Assembly (NCBI GenBank): GCA_023053575.1 | Contig: JAKZAP010000016.1 | Span: 11,922,030 to 11,986,029 of the forward strand | Direction of reading: 5' to 3' | DNA length: 64,000 nucleotides | From: Branchinecta lynchi | Taxonomy: Eukaryota; Arthropoda; Branchiopoda; Anostraca; Branchinectidae | Part shown: positions 10,873 through 23,800 of the stretch, piece by piece | Layout: every line of letters starts with the position of its first letter | How positions within the stretch are numbered: position 1 is the first letter of the stretch | Made by a program: the position numbers and the translations under genes | Notes under the pieces: generated by a model | The model's input: the letters and a program-made list of their open reading frames with translations, nothing else | Told to the model about the DNA's origin: nothing | The model's database searches: none

Positions 10873-12761
10873 ACAAGAGCTACGAGCTCATATGGCACTT
10901 GTTACGATTAGGTGATGCAAGATACTAGATGTGAATGTCACAAACTACCACCTTCCAACCCCCCTAGCTTTGGACCTAAAAATAGGATATCTAGTTTCAC
11001 TCAAGTCTTGAGTATTTCTTGCATTGCGTCGCATCATCTAGGGCATATTACTTTTCTACCTTTTAAGTTTAGATCCACTCGTTTGACTCCTAAACGTGCC
11101 ACAGTATTTCCGGTACCCACCCCCCTCCAGCTCCCCCTGCCACGGTCGAATCTCGTTCGGACAAATAAATGAATTATCTAAAGCATCTTCTCTTACCGCT
11201 GATCAAGTTTCACTCGAATCTGAGCATTTTTTCGGGAAATTGCTCGAGCACCGTGTTTGGATTTGGTCCGGACCCTAAAATGTGTCATCTAGGGCATATA
11301 ATCTCTCTACTTTCGAAGTATCATTAAAATCGCTCCACTCGTGACCCCTTAGCGAGCCACAGAAATTCCGAGACTCTCCCTCGTAACTCCCTCCTCCGTG
11401 ACCTAATAGATTCGGACGCCAAATAACGAATCTGGGACGCATAAACTCGGTCCTGTCCAACTTGCATCCCATTCGTTTGGTTTTTGTGCAGGTCAAAAAG
11501 TTTCGGGCCCCCCCTCCAACTCCCATAACCATGGCTGCCTGTGGTACGGAAACCTGTCTTGCACGTCTAGATCATCATTTCTTATCACCCATAAAGTTTC
11601 ACTCGAATCGGAACACATGTCGCAACCTAGGGAAGTCAGTAATTTCCTGATTTCCATTCCCTAAGCTCCCTCAAAAATGGTCGGATCCAGGAACGGAAGT
11701 TTTCTTAGGGTATCGTGTCGGGTTCTTAAGTCTATTTGGTCGGGTCAGTAACATGCCCGCCAAGTTTTATCGTCCATGACACGTCGAAGAAGTGTCATAA
11801 CTCGCAATTGCTGGAATTCTGGGAAACATCCTCCAACTCCCCCCAAAAAGCCCCGGTAAGATCTGCTTCTGTCACGAACATGTCTACAGGGCTTATGCTT
11901 GTTTCCATACCAAATTCTATTCCGATCCCTCGACTCTAAGTGTTTCAGTAGATTTCCGGTGGCCTCCTCCAACTCCCTCCGCAAGTATCGGATCCGATCC
12001 GGACTTCACGTGGAACATCTTATACGATAGCTCTTTCCACTTGCCAAGTTTCATTCAAATCCGTTCACCCGTTCAAAAGTTAGGCATGCCACTAGATTCC
12101 GGATTCCCCCCCCCTTCCCCACGATGGTCGGATCGGGGAAACAACTATTCTCAAGGCAGTCATTTCGGGTCCCTGATATGCCTACCAAATTTCATCGTCT
12201 TAGTACCGAACTCGCAGTATAACCGAATCCCCCCCCCCCCCAACTCCCCCCACAATGCCCGAATCCGGTCCTGTTATGTCAACGATGTATCGAGGACTCG
12301 AGGAAGTTCTTCTCACCAATTTTCGTCCCATTCCCTCCACTCCAAGCGTTTCCCATGATTTCCGGTTTCCCCGGATCCGGATCCGGTCCAGATTTTAAGT
12401 AGGTTGTCTGAGGCACGAGGTCTCTCCACACATCCAATTTCCTTGCTATCCCGTTACTGGCGGTTACCCGTTCGAAAGTTATAAATACCTCGGGATTTCG
12501 GATTCCCCTTCCCTCCACTCCCCCCGCGATGCTCGAATCGGAGAAATGACTACTTCTACCTTAATCATTTAAGGTCCCTGATGTGCCTGCCAAGTTTCCT
12601 TTTCTTAGCACATCCGGAAGTACGACCCCCCCCCCCTAAACCCCCCATAGTGCCCGAATCTAGTGCTAGCAAATCCACTAGCAAAACCTGGACAGACCGA
12701 CGGACGGACAGAAATTTCGATCGCTATATGGCACTTGGCCTAAGGGCAAGTGCCATAAAAA
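10873..12761 (+). mobile_element. Family B (Helentron-like) element, full length
   Basis: End A reads ACAAGAGCTACGAGCTCAT then ATGGCACTTG. End B has a GACGGACAG microsatellite (12693-12712), CGATCGCTATATGGCACTTG and a hairpin closing GCAAGTGCCATAAAAA. The same ATGGCACTTG motif lies inverted at both ends. Degenerate core repeats carry 'TTTCA(T/C)(T/C)C...ATC' (ATGAAACTTGG on the other strand) and C-rich runs. No protein; its proline-rich frames are spurious. Confidence 0.82.
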
Positions 12762-13622
12762 TGAACAAACGAATAACTCGTGTATTTCCTTAGTAGATTC
12801 TGCTAGCTGCGGATCGTCAACATAACAAATAAGAAGTAATCTCATGCTATACTGTTTACAATAAACTATAAAGAAAATTTGTCTCAGTTAAAGTTCCAAG
12901 CAATATGACTGATTTCTTCTTTCGCTACACAGGGTGTCTAAACCAAAGAACCTCACCTGTAAACACATTTTTCTTTTGTCACATTATCAACGATTTTGCG
13001 CCAATTCAAATTCGCAGGGACGTCGTTTTAGCCAATGACCGTGCTACCACTGCTACCAGTATAGCTATCCAGAATGTATTCTTTATTATTTTTCTTCCAG
13101 TAGGGGCAGATGAAGAAATCTGTAAAAAGACGGACAATGACCGCGATAGCTCCTACCGTCTGCAACTACGGACAATCTCACTAGAAGTGCTAGTTGCGCG
13201 GATTCCGTAATGAACAATTCAATTCAATTTATTTTCAAACCATACGCGGACTAGCCGAATTTTCGGTTTTTTGTCAACAAAAATAAATGTTAAACACTAA
13301 CAGTTGCACTAACTTACTAGTGCACTAACAAGCACTAACTGGTAAAATCGTGATGTGCAGCTCTACAGTTTATTGTTTTGTCTTTTTGCCGACGTTTTTA
13401 TGGGGGATCGTCGCTACTGTCATATCGCTGGCACTACACCTCAATTGTTGACGCCAGTCGGAGATATGTAACGTTTGTCGAACAAAATATGCTGTATCGG
13501 AAATTCGTGTAAAGTAAAATCAAGTTGCAACTCTGAAGTGACACAAGTTGTTTGATTTCGCTGCTCAGATGAACGGGATTCTTCATTACCATTTTCTTCA
13601 ATATCGTTTATTTTCCTTGTAG
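12762..13622. other. Intron, no gene seen
   Basis: AT-rich, no recognised family. ACTAACA-type short repeats at 13290-13340. It ends in the pyrimidine tract of NUP188 exon 4. Confidence 0.4.
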
Positions 13623-13765
13623 AAAAGTGGGTTTGGCAAACGGCTAAGTTTGCGTCATCTCTTCGATGCCCGATGCGAACCTCTAGTGGATACTATAGGC
13701 CAGTTAACTTACTGCGTGCTTCTTCAGATGTTGAGCCTTAGACCCTTGCTTGATTCAATGTCCAG
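13623..13765 (+). CDS. NUP188: NUP188 coding exon 4 (GFGKR motif)
   Basis: Acceptor CCTTGTAG, donor GTATAT, 47 codons plus 2 bases. SGFGKRLSLRHLFDARCEPL followed by VDTIGQL matches human QGFGSRQTNRHLVDETMDPF followed by VDRIGYF, the best-conserved stretch of the gene and the anchor of the identification. The last two bases AG join the first base of the next exon to make a serine codon, so the frame continues. Confidence 0.92.
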
Positions 13766-13852
13766 GTATATACTTTTTACTTACTCTTCAACTTCATTTT
13801 CATGGGTTTGGGTCGATGACCTAGGGTCATCGATTGCCTCCGCAAACGAATA

Positions 13853-13989
13853 CACTGTAAAATAAATCTTGCAGTATTTGCTACTGGGATTAATCTTGTC
13901 TCTAAAAAGTTGATCTTATCTATAATTCAGATTAATTTTATCTCATTAGAGGAAAGATTAATCCTTACTCGGAGAAACTATTTACAGTG
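13853..13989. mobile_element. CACTG-ended palindromic MITE, copy 1
   Basis: Starts CACTGTAAAATAAATC and ends GAAACTATTTACAGTG, an inverted repeat. It contains GCAGTATTTGCTACTGGGAT, shared with the copies at 39530 and 55283. 137 bp; target duplication unclear. Confidence 0.8.
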
Positions 13990-14316
13990 TGGATGCAGTG
14001 TGAATCTACGACGTGAGTAGAAAGTGAGCTCTGCAAGTCAGCGAGAAATTTTAAAGGCGCAACTATTTTCCGTTAGTTCTTGGGATGGCGGATTGTCGTT
14101 TGCTTTTCGAAAAATGAATCAGTAAAATTTTAAAGCAACAGCAACTGTCCTCAGGGGAAATCGTCTGAGAGCGGGAATTCTAATAAGTGGGGAGGTCCGG
14201 GGGGTCGTCTTGGTGGATTTCCATTACACATTTCGGAACCTAAAGCAACAGCAAGCAAATGTAAAGCAAAAGTATTAGGGGCAGTTAAGTAATATCTGCT
14301 TCATGCAGTCTAGAAT

Positions 14317-15150
14317 AACAAGACCAAAAGTTTCGATGGGATCCCAAATATTAAATATTTATTGGACTACGTGATCCAGACAAGTGAATCTTGTAGATTT
14401 TCGTCTTCACCAACATCCCCTTTAACATTTTGCTATAACTTATAACCAAGTCCAGATGGATTCAGCATGCATGTTTACTCCAGCATCTGATCTCTAATAG
14501 AATTCAAACAAACTTGTCCATACATGACCAAAGTCCTTTTTTTTAGCAGTATTTAAGGCTACTCTTGGCGAACTGTATGCAGAGGAAAAGAGCTGGTGAC
14601 GTTGAGAGGCGGACCTTTCAATCCAGATTTTGGGGTTTCGGCAAATTTTGCCAGCTTATCTGTTAAGGAAATAAAGTTCAAAATTAGATTCAGCATGCCT
14701 CCTTACCGCGATAACGAATCTCTAATATATCTTTATCATGTTCGAAAGCTACAACAGCATGACTCCTCACCCTATATCGACTAAATCATCGGGTTTTAAA
14801 ACTTCATGTTAAAGTTCGGGTTGTGGCCGGATTCCGGGCCAACTACTTGTCCGGCTAGAAAATAATTTTAATATCCAGATTCAGCATGTCTCCTTACCCC
14901 TATACTTTAACTTTTCACAAATTTTCCGGTTTTGCGGGATTCCGGGTGAACCACTTGTACGGCAAAAAAAAAAATTCATATTCCGGTTCAGCATGTTTCC
15001 ATAACCCAAAATCGAACCTCTAATCAACTTCAGATTAAACTTTTACTTTTCGCAAATTTTCCGGCTTTTGCCGGATTTCGAATGAACTACTTGTACGGCG
15101 AGCAAACAATTTTCATATTTGGACTTCGCATGTCTCCGAAACCCATTCTT
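14317..15150 (+). mobile_element. Family A element, 3' truncated
   Basis: Starts AACAAGACCAAAAG with GGGATCCC at 14339, followed by core repeats (CCGGATTCCGGGCCAACTAC). The microsatellite and distal GGGATCCC end are missing; it breaks off about 40 bases before NUP188 exon 5. Confidence 0.75.
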
Positions 15151-15192
15151 CCGCAGAGGCTAATTTGTTCTTGAGCATTATTTGTTTTTCAG

Positions 15193-15427
15193 CCTTGACC
15201 ATGCCATTCTCAAAGATTCGGCCATCGTTACCCAAGCCGAGGTAATTCTGAGTGGAATGGGATCGCAGAAAGAGCATGGTCCTGTTCTCCTCGGCTGGTT
15301 AATTATGCATTCCCTTGGGCCTCTTGGAGACGAAGCAATTGGAAAGTATAAAAGACTTGGACAGAAAGCTGTCGAGCAGAGAGTGCTGGCAACCCTTAGC
15401 CAAGCAGTGAGGAATCCTGATATCCAG
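15193..15427 (+). CDS. NUP188: NUP188 coding exon 5
   Basis: Acceptor TTTTTCAG, donor GTAAAT, one completing base plus 78 codons. LDHAILKDSA near the start and HGPVLLGWLIMHSL in the middle match the human LDDRRELHQFA and HAPVLLAWALLRHTL helices. KAVEQRVLATLSQAV matches the following helix. A truncated family A repeat ends about 40 bases upstream of the acceptor, so a transposon has come very close to the splice site without disturbing the polypyrimidine tract. Confidence 0.92.
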
Positions 15428-15636
15428 GTAAATAGACTATCAGTGGGCTACGTCGTATAGGGGTAGGTGGGAGGTTCAGAGCTTGGAGAGGGTATGTTTC
15501 TTTGTTATTGTTATTTGTACCCGCGTAGCATTTTTTCTATGAAATAATCAGATTTTTTACTATATGGGCTACGACTCCTCTACTCGGTTACGTTAATATT
15601 TCCTTAAACTCTTTAACGTCACCTACCCTTTCCATA

Positions 15637-15910
15637 ACAACAAGACCTAAGGTTTCAATGGGATCCCAAAAATCTAATATTCGATCCAGACAACTGGGTC
15701 TTGTCTTCGCCAGATCCAGTCTTCGCCAGGCTAATCGTTAGAGAAAATCAAGTTCAGATATATCTCTATAGGCCATATCTATTTTGACGATACTGACCGA
15801 AACTTCCTGCTTTACTTCTGCCAAATTTCCGGTTTCGGCCGAATCTTGAGCGAACTACTTGTCCAGCAGAATAAGAAAATTTAGAATCGAATTCAGCGTA
15901 CGAATATCAA
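15637..15910 (+). mobile_element. Family A element, 5' end only
   Basis: AACAAGACCTAAGGTTTCAA with GGGATCCC, then the leader (CTTGTCTTCGCCAGATCCAG) and one partial core unit. Beyond about 15910 the sequence changes to CGAATCCGAAT-like short repeats (to about 16105). Confidence 0.75.
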
Positions 15911-16340
15911 GTACGAATAACATATCTCAACCGTTTCGACACCCCGGTCACGTGTACACGCGACCAGATTCACTATCCCTCCGTACTCCGCAAAGATGGG
16001 CGAATCCGATCATGAAAGGATTCGAATCCAAATCCGAATCCAGGGTTGAGTACGAATCCGAACCCACGGATGTCGGGCTAAGGATTAGAATCCCGATTCG
16101 AACCCGACCTTGACAAAAATCAAATCATGTAGCCTACACAGCTTATAGTTTAAAAATCAGAGGTGACACAATTCGCCCAACTCTGTCGCTCTGGCGTCCA
16201 TAGATTAAACATAGAGTACCGTAACCCGATGCGCGATGAGCTTTCGCCTGTATGAATAAAGGGTTAGGGGTAGGAAAGGGGTAGGTTTGTTTTCGAAAAT
16301 TAGTCGACAAATTTTATTAAATTGTTATTTGTAAGGTCTG

Positions 16341-17612
16341 TTTTTGGGATCCCAAAACGTAAGTGGAGGGATAGCCTACCTAAGACATCGTAAAAGTGTA
16401 TTTATTTATTCATTTATTTCCCTCAGAACTGAGGAGTACAAAATATTGTATAAAACAGAACTATGTCTAAACCATCTGGTCCAATCATTAACACATAAAT
16501 ACTATAAAAAATACACACGATTTTGACAACTAAGTTACGCACTATATTATTCACTTGTTAAAAAATGAGTACAGGTTTGTTTGGAGGGCTACCGAAGCTT
16601 TTTTATAGAAGTTGGTCATCTTTTTCCTCAAAGTTAAAGTTGTCCGTCTGTCCGTCTGTTAGCACGATAACTCTCGAAGGGAATGAAATATTTTGATGAA
16701 ACTTCGTGTGACGACTCTTGGGTCAACGGTAAGGTCAAGTTCGTAGATGGGCTCTGTAGTCCTACATTTAGGGGTGGGGGAGGGGGTTCAAATTAAGGGA
16801 CAAACGAAATATTTTTAAACAGGCAATGTGATCGATTATGGGTAAGACGACATGCTGAACACGAATATGCCAAACATTTTTTCGTCCGACAAGTAGTTCG
16901 CCCAGAATCGGGCACCGGAAAGTTGGTTAAAAGTTTCATTTGAAGTTGATTAAATGTTTGATTGAGGGGTAAGAAGACACACTGAAGACGATGGTGAAAA
17001 CCATTTTCTCGCCGGACGAGTAGTTTGTCCGGAATCCGGCACAACCGGAAAATTGGTTAAAAGTAAAAGTTTGATTTGAAGTTGATTAAACGTTCGATTT
17101 GGGGGTAAGCAGACGTGCTGAACACTTATTTGAAAAGCATTTTCTACCCAGACAACTAGGCCAAGTTCATAGATGGGTCCTGTAATCTTATATTTAGAGG
17201 CAGAGGAGGGGTTTCGAATTAAGGGTAAAAAAGTATGATAGAAACTCAAAGCTCAGCAAATACATCTAGGTCAGCTTATTGTCGGGGTATGTATATAGTC
17301 AATGCATGACACCAAAGATGGAGGTTTTAGAGGCTTGTTTGTTCTTGATACTAGGGGGATGGTGTATTTTGCCATACTGAAGGTGTGTCGGTGGACTTGG
17401 TTTTCTCATTCTTCATTGTTTGGCCGGAAGTTGTCAACAACTCCCAAACGGTAACATTTTTGTTTGACATATTCAAGCGGTGGATTATGGATCAGTAACA
17501 AAATGCAAGGGGTCTGTCGAAGACTCGAAAGTCTACAAGATTCGATTGTCTGGATCAAGAAGTCCAATTAATATTAAATTTTTGAGATCCCATCGAAACC
17601 TTTGGTCTTGTT
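16341..17612 (-). mobile_element. Family A element interrupted by an insertion
   Basis: Reverse orientation: it opens TTTTTGGGATCCCAAAACGT and ends GATCCCATCGAAACCTTTGG then TCTTGTT. A 241-bp foreign segment (16397-16637) splits it just before its GTCC microsatellite. Confidence 0.8.
16397..16637. repeat. Insertion (LINE/SINE-like tail) inside family A element
   Basis: Contains a TTTATT-rich start and CCCTCAGAACTGAGGAGTAC, then CATCTGGTCCA and ATTAACACATA. The same sequence is at 36838-36960 and a relative is at 47035-47090. Possible AAAG target duplication. Probably the 3' end of a non-LTR element in reverse orientation. Confidence 0.6.
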
Positions 17613-17860
17613 AGCGAATGCTGAAACGCAAAACCGAATATTATGTAAATTTAAATACATGAATATTCATTAAAGGAGTGTCGCAACTGATGCATTACAG
17701 TTAGTTTTACACAAAATTTCGCCTGCGGCGCATTTCGTAGTATTCTCGATTTGGAAGAACGGTTTTTATTTATTTGGCGTTTTAGGATTGAAATAATTTG
17801 GGGTTTGAAACACGTTAATAGGTAGAACTTGTATGATAGGTATGGCTAATTCTTTCCAGA

Positions 17861-19066
17861 AACAAGACCAAAGGTTTCGATGGGGTCGTAAAAATTTCAT
17901 ATTCGATTCAGACAATCGGATCTTGTGATATCCGGTCTTCGCCAGACTTCGTGAAAATTTTAACTGTTGAAATTTAAAAATAGATTAAGGTCAATAGCTA
18001 ACTATCTGAGAAAATCAAGTTCAGATATGGATTCAGCGTGTGTGTTTACTCCTAAACGTCATATATACTTTGACGGAATTGATCAAAACTTCCAGCTGCC
18101 TTACTTCTGTCAAATTTTATGGTTTCTGCCGGATTCTTAGCGAGCTACTTGTCCGTTAAAAAAAAAAGTAAAAAAAATGGATTCAGCATATCTGCTTACC
18201 CCTATACCAAACCTCTAACCAACTTCGGATGAAACTTTAACTTTTAACTAATTTTCAGGGTTAATTTGACCGGATTCCGTACGAACTATTTGTCTGGCGA
18301 GAAAATAATTTACATATGCGGAATCAGCATGCCTCCTAACCGCTACATCGAACTTCAGATAGAACTTTGGACATTTCCGGTTTCAGCCGGATTCCGGGCG
18401 AACTATATGTCTGGGTGGAAAATGATTGTCATACATTGATTTAGCATGTCTGCTTACCTCTGAATCGAGCATAATCAAGTTACAATTTTTTTTTTTTTAC
18501 TTTAAAGAAATTTTCCTGTTTCGGCCTCTGAATCGAGCATAATCAAGTTACAATTTTTTTTTTTTTTTACTTTAAACAAATTTTCCTGTTTCGGCCGGAT
18601 TCCGTGTGAACTACTTGTCGGGCGAAAACATGTACGTGTTCAGCGTGTCTCCTTACCCCTAGGTTGAACCTCTAATCAACTTCAGATTGAACTTTTATTT
18701 TTCACACATTTTCCGGGGCTTTTGCCGAATCCGGGTGATTCGAACTACTTATCCGACAAAAAATTATTTTCATATTCATATTCAACATGTCTTTTTACCC
18801 CTAAAATTGACTATCTCATTAGCTTTTAAAGCTATTTTTTTCGTCACTTATTTTGAAACCGCCACCCCTAAATAAATAGGGCTACTGAGCCCATCTTCGA
18901 ACTTGACCTGTAATTTGACCCAAAGAGTCCTCATGCCAAATTTGAAAAAAAATACCTCAACTCCTTCGAGAGTTATCGCGCTAACAGACGGAAAGACGGA
19001 CGGGCAGACGGACAACTTCTACGAAATCATAAGTATCCCTCCACTTTCGTTTTGGGATCCGAAAAA
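17861..19066 (+). mobile_element. Family A element, full length
   Basis: AACAAGACCAAAGGTTTCGA to TTTCGTTTTGGGATCC. The core repeats include a local 68-bp duplication (18472-18592, TCGAGCATAATCAAG twice). ACGG-type microsatellite at 18986-19014. Confidence 0.82.
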
Positions 19067-19345
19067 ACAAAGATCAAAATAGACAAACTCATCGGGCACT
19101 TTTTTGTGAGCAAAAGGAAAAAAGGTATGTAATACGCCAGTTGTATCCTTATGTAAACTCGTATATTTAAATCCACAGATTCGGCTTTTCATTTCAGCTT
19201 TCGCTAAAAACCGAAGTTTTGAACGACTATTTTGTAGAGGCTTAACGGCCTGCCATTCAATTTGCAAATATATTATTATATTATTATTATTATTATTCTC
19301 GGAGCAAGTCAAACTAAGCTCCGCAGGCGAAATTTGTTAAATCTG

Positions 19346-20560
19346 CCTTTTTTTGGCATCCCAGAACGTAAGTGGAGGGAAACCTATGACGTCGTAAAAG
19401 TTGTCCGTCTGTCTGGCTCTCGAAGATGACTCTCGAAGGGGTTGAGGTATTTTGTTGAAATTTGGCATGCGGACTCTTTGGGTTGAAGTACGGGACAAGT
19501 TTGAAGATGGGCTCTGTAGCGCTATATTACGACGGGGCGGGGGAGTCAATTTCAGGGACAATTTTTTTTTAAATCTAATGAGATAGCCGATTTAGGGATA
19601 AGGAGATATGCTGAATTCGAATATGAAAATTATTTCCTGGCCGGACAAGTAGTTCACCCGGAATCTGGCAAAAAAACGGAGAATTTGTGAAAAATAAAAG
19701 TTTAATCTGAAGTAGATTAGAGGTTAAATTTAGGGGTAAGTTTTTTTTATCGCCGGACAAGTTATAGTTCGCCGGGAATACGGTCCAAACCGGAAAATAT
19801 GTTTAAAGTAAAAGTTTTATTTGAACTTGAAATGTTCGATTCAGGGGCAATAAGACATGCTGAATCCGTATATGACACGTCATTTTCTACCCGGACAGAT
19901 AGTTCGTCCGGAATCCGGCTGAAACCGGAAAAATTGCTGTAAGTAAAAGTTTTATCTGAAGTTGATTAGAGGATGGATTTAGTGGTAAGGAGGCATGCTG
20001 AATCCGTATATGTAAATTATTTTCACGCCGGACAAATAGTTCGCTCGCAATCCGGCCAAAACCTGAAAATTTGGTAAAATTTAAAGTTTACCTGAAGTTG
20101 GTTAGAGGTTCGTTAAAGGGTAAGGAGATATGCTGGATTCGTTTTTGAGCTTTTTTTTACGGACAAGTAGCTCGCCAGGACTCCGGTAGAAACCTAAAAA
20201 GTTGTCAGAAGTAAGGCACCTGGAAGTTTTGGAGTTCGATGTAGTGGTAAGGAGGTATGCTGATTCCGTATCTGCAAATTATTTTTTGCCGGACAAATAG
20301 TTCGTCCGAAACCTGGTCAGGACCTGAAAATTCGTTAAAAGTTAAAGTTTTATCTGAATTGATTAGAGGTTCGATACAGGTGTTAAGGAGATATGCTGAA
20401 TTCGTTTTTGAGCTTTTTTTTAACGGACAAGTAGTTCACCCAGAATCCGGCAGAAACCAGATTTTGGCAGAAGTAAAGGCAGCTGGAAGTTTTGATCAAT
20501 ATCGTCAAAGTATATGACGTATATGGGTTAACACACACGCTGAATCCATATCTGAACTTA
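19346..20560 (-). mobile_element. Family A element, diverged
   Basis: Starts TTTGGCATCCCAGAACGTAA (the GGGATCCC is mutated), short GTCTGTC microsatellite, then about eight core units. The far end (ATCGAAACCTTTGG) is missing and is replaced by a stretch shared with 28370-28400 (AAGCTTGGCTTCAAACC). Confidence 0.75.
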
Positions 20561-20622
20561 TATAAGGTTTGAAGCCAAGCTGACAATTCATTTCAAATAA
20601 AATAGAAAAACGAGATTTTCAG

Positions 20623-21614
20623 TTTTTGGGATCCCAAAACGTAAGTGGAGGGATACCTATGACATCGCAAAAGTTGTCCGTCCGTCCGTCCGTCCCTCTG
20701 TCAGCACGATAACTCTCAAAGGGAATGAGATATTTCGATTAAACTTGGTGTGAGGACTCATCGAGTCAAGGGAAAGGTCGTGATAGGTGAGATAGTTGAT
20801 TACGGGGTAAGACGACATGCTGAACACGAATATGAAAACCATTTTCTCGCTGGACAAGTAGGCTAGTTCACCCGGAATCCGGCTAAAACCGGAAAGTTTG
20901 TTAAAAGTAAAAGTTTTATCTGAAGTTGATTAGATATCCGATTTAGGGGTAAAGAGAAATGATGAATACGAATACGAAAATGATTTTCTCGTCGGACAAG
21001 TAGATCGGCCGGAATCCGGCCAAAACCGGAAAGTTTGTCAAAAATAAAAGATTAATCTGAAGTTGATTAGAGGTTCGATTTAAGCATAGTGAAACATGCT
21101 GAATCCGAATATGAAAATTATTTTGTCGCCGGACAAGTAGATCGCCCGGAATCTGGCCATAACCGGCAAATCTGTTAAAAATATAAGTTTTATATGAATT
21201 TCATTAGGTGTTCGATTTACGAGTAAGAAGGCATGCTGAATTCGTGTTTGACAATCATTTTATACCTGTACACATTTCACTACAAATCCTGCTGAAATCG
21301 GAAAATTTGTTAGTTTTATGTGAAGTTGATTATTGACATATGCATGGTATGGAGATACGCTGAATCTGTTTTTGAACTTAAATATTTTGCAAGACAAGTA
21401 GTTCGCCCGGATTCCGGCTGAAACCGGAAATTTGGCAGAAGTAAGGCAGGAACTTTTGTCAAAGTAGACATGACGCAGGCTATAGGGGTAAACTCACATG
21501 CTGAATCCATATTTGAACTTCGTATTTTCCGATGATTACCATTGAACCGCTATAAGACCCGATTGTCTGTATATATTAAATTTGTGGGATCCCATCGAAA
21601 CCTTTGGTCTTGTT
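20623..21614 (-). mobile_element. Family A element, full length
   Basis: TTTTTGGGATCCCAAAACGT, GTCCGTCCGTCC microsatellite at 20676-20700, core units, then GGGATCCCATCGAAACCTTT and GGTCTTGTT. It follows the preceding copy in the same orientation. Confidence 0.83.
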
Positions 21615-21800
21615 TTTCTTGATCAGCTAGATACCCCTCCAAAATGATGTGCGAGAGATAAATACAATTTTGGATATTTCGGTTGCACTTCCGGCAAACC
21701 GTCCTCAGCGAAAAAAACAAAACTAAATCATAAAATCCACCACACGAAAAAAAACCCCGAAAATCTCATTTTTCTGTTTTATCTGAACTTAGTTTTCTCA
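21615..21800. repeat. TTCTTGATCAGCTAG short palindromic repeat, copy 1
   Basis: Holds TTCTTGATCAGCTAGATA and TTTCGGTTGCACTTCCGG. The middle is the reverse complement of that in the copy at 28210-28400 while the outer parts are in the same direction, as expected for a palindromic MITE whose middle can flip. Confidence 0.6.
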
Positions 21801-22059
21801 GATGATTAGCCGTTGTCCTTAATCTGTTTCTAAATCTTAATATTACACATTTTCAAGGAGTCTGGCAAACTGCAAGATCCTACAAGATCCAGTTGTCTGG
21901 ATCAGATATGAAAGTTTTGGAATCTCATCGAATCCTTTTGTCTTGTTTCCTTTGTATTTCATTGTAGATTTAGTAGGCTAGTTTGTTTTGACGGTCAGCT
22001 GTTTATTTGTATGTAAGTGTGTGTGAGTTTGATTGAAATGCTTTTGTTTGTTTTTATAC

Positions 22060-22930
22060 ATTAATGATGCTGTAATTCTTTTGATGTTCTCTACAGTAAC
22101 TCCCTCCGGTGGTTGCACGGTTTTCTTTGGAATTTTAGTGCCTGGCAATGTTTATTGGTGAAGGTCTTTCATCTTTCTCTGAAGTCTGTAGATCTGCTTG
22201 TTTTTCGCTCCAGATTAGGATTTTGGAGTCCCAGAACCCTTTGTTGGCTGTTCTCTCTGGGCCGCATATTCGGCTAACTCTCCCCAATTGACCAAAATGG
22301 GAGAAGTTGGTATACTGTGGGTTTGACCCAACTTCGTTTGTCAAGGGTAAAGTGTTTATTTTATTATGTATAATGGACCTAGTCGGCCGTTATTAAACTC
22401 AAATAAATAAGTATATATACATAAAAAATAGTTTTATAATCTGACTATGACTTGTTTGGGGGTTGGGAGAGAGATATGGGTTAGGCTGGAAAGGGGGAGG
22501 CAAGACCGAAGAAAGAGCAGGCTTGCGGGTTGCCCCAATCCTTTTCTGCTGTCCCACGATAGGAGAGGTGAGAATAAATTATAATTCTCTCAAACTTACA
22601 CATTGACACATCACATGCTTTGACACATCACCTTTTAGTATTTTAATTCTGAACCGTGATGTATTCGTTATTAATTGTATATACATAGACATATTTTAAG
22701 GTAATTATTGAAAGTGATTATAAAGTTTTAGCCGTGTTAAGAATTGTGTGACGGTCCGACGCTAGCGAGTAATTATATAAGCTATTCAGGAAATAAACGT
22801 TGTTATTATTATTATTATTATTTAGGTTCCTTCAGTGCGTTACGTTTTCGTTCAATGTCGCGGCACCTTTTAGTAGCTTTTATAATGAGGCTTGGAAAAA
22901 CTTTATTATCGAAAATTGTAATCTTTACAG
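22060..22930. other. Intron, no gene seen
   Basis: Includes a probable LINE 3' UTR remnant before it (21950-22080, resembling the reverse of 47070-47160) and an ATT microsatellite at 22800-22824. The 69-codon reverse frame at 22135-22344 has no recognisable domain. Confidence 0.4.
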
Positions 22931-23200
22931 GACACCGTAAACCCGATTGTCTACGAGTTATTGTTAACTCTGTCTTCGAAAATAGAGCCCGCGTCACTAG
23001 GCACTGTTGAAGATCTCCATTCGATCTGTGAGAAAATCCTTGCATCTAAGAAAATTGCCGAGGAATTCTGGTCTGATGGTCTAGAGACCGGGCTTGGTCA
23101 GATTGTTACCGAGACGATATTAAAGTATCCGGCAGTGCCGAAACCGTTCCTGGATATTATGAACTCCCTGGTTTCAGCGAGTGAGACGAGCTGCGCTAAG
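22931..23200 (+). CDS. NUP188: NUP188 coding exon 6
   Basis: Acceptor CTTTACAG, donor GTTAGT, 90 codons in phase 0. VYELLLTLSSKIE matches human VYGLLSFVLTSLE. ICEKILASKKIAEEFW and ETGLGQIVTETILKYP match ACEVLADPSLPELFW and TSGLGIILDSVCGMFP. The C-terminal LDIMNSLVSA matches LQLLRALVSG. This is the solenoid just before the SH3-like insertion. The preceding 7.5-kb intron holds at least five family A elements. Confidence 0.92.
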
Positions 23201-23800
23201 GTTAGTTTCCAGTACCCAATTTGTACACGGAGTGCCTAAAACTTGAACAAATCAGACTTACGCTTGACTTACAGCCTACCCCCAAATTGGGTAGGCGGTC
23301 TTTTTATCCGAAGCTGTAACTGTGCTGTCAGTGCAACGCTGTAGCGTACGATAAAGCAAATTTATGGTGGTGTTTTAGTCTGTATTTTTCTTCGACGGCT
23401 TGTAGTAAGCCTCTCTTCTTGTTGTAGTTCTTAAGCACTTGGATTCCTATCTGACGTATTGGAGTGAATGGTTATAGTTAATATAGCCTCGCCCGAACGG
23501 GTTAAAAACGAGTGGGTGCGCGAGGCTGGCACCACTTGAAGGTGAGGCTCATAAAACATACCTGTTTTATGCATTGTTTGAATACTTAAAATGCGAACGA
23601 ATTGTGTGAGACTTGTAGGGTTACGACATAAGAAAAGGCAGGGAAAATGAGATACAAACTATTTCCTGAAACCACCACAAGCAGTTTAGACTCCAACCTA
23701 TGCGTCTTGAAACTTGTCGTTTTGACATCGAAGCAAATTGTCTGTGATAGTGATTTCGCAATCTTACGTCGTCGTTTAATTCTATGGCTTTACTTTTGAG
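23201..23800. other. Repeat-free short intron
   Basis: The 600-base intron between NUP188 exons 6 and 7. No known repeat from this window occurs in it. Confidence 0.6.
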
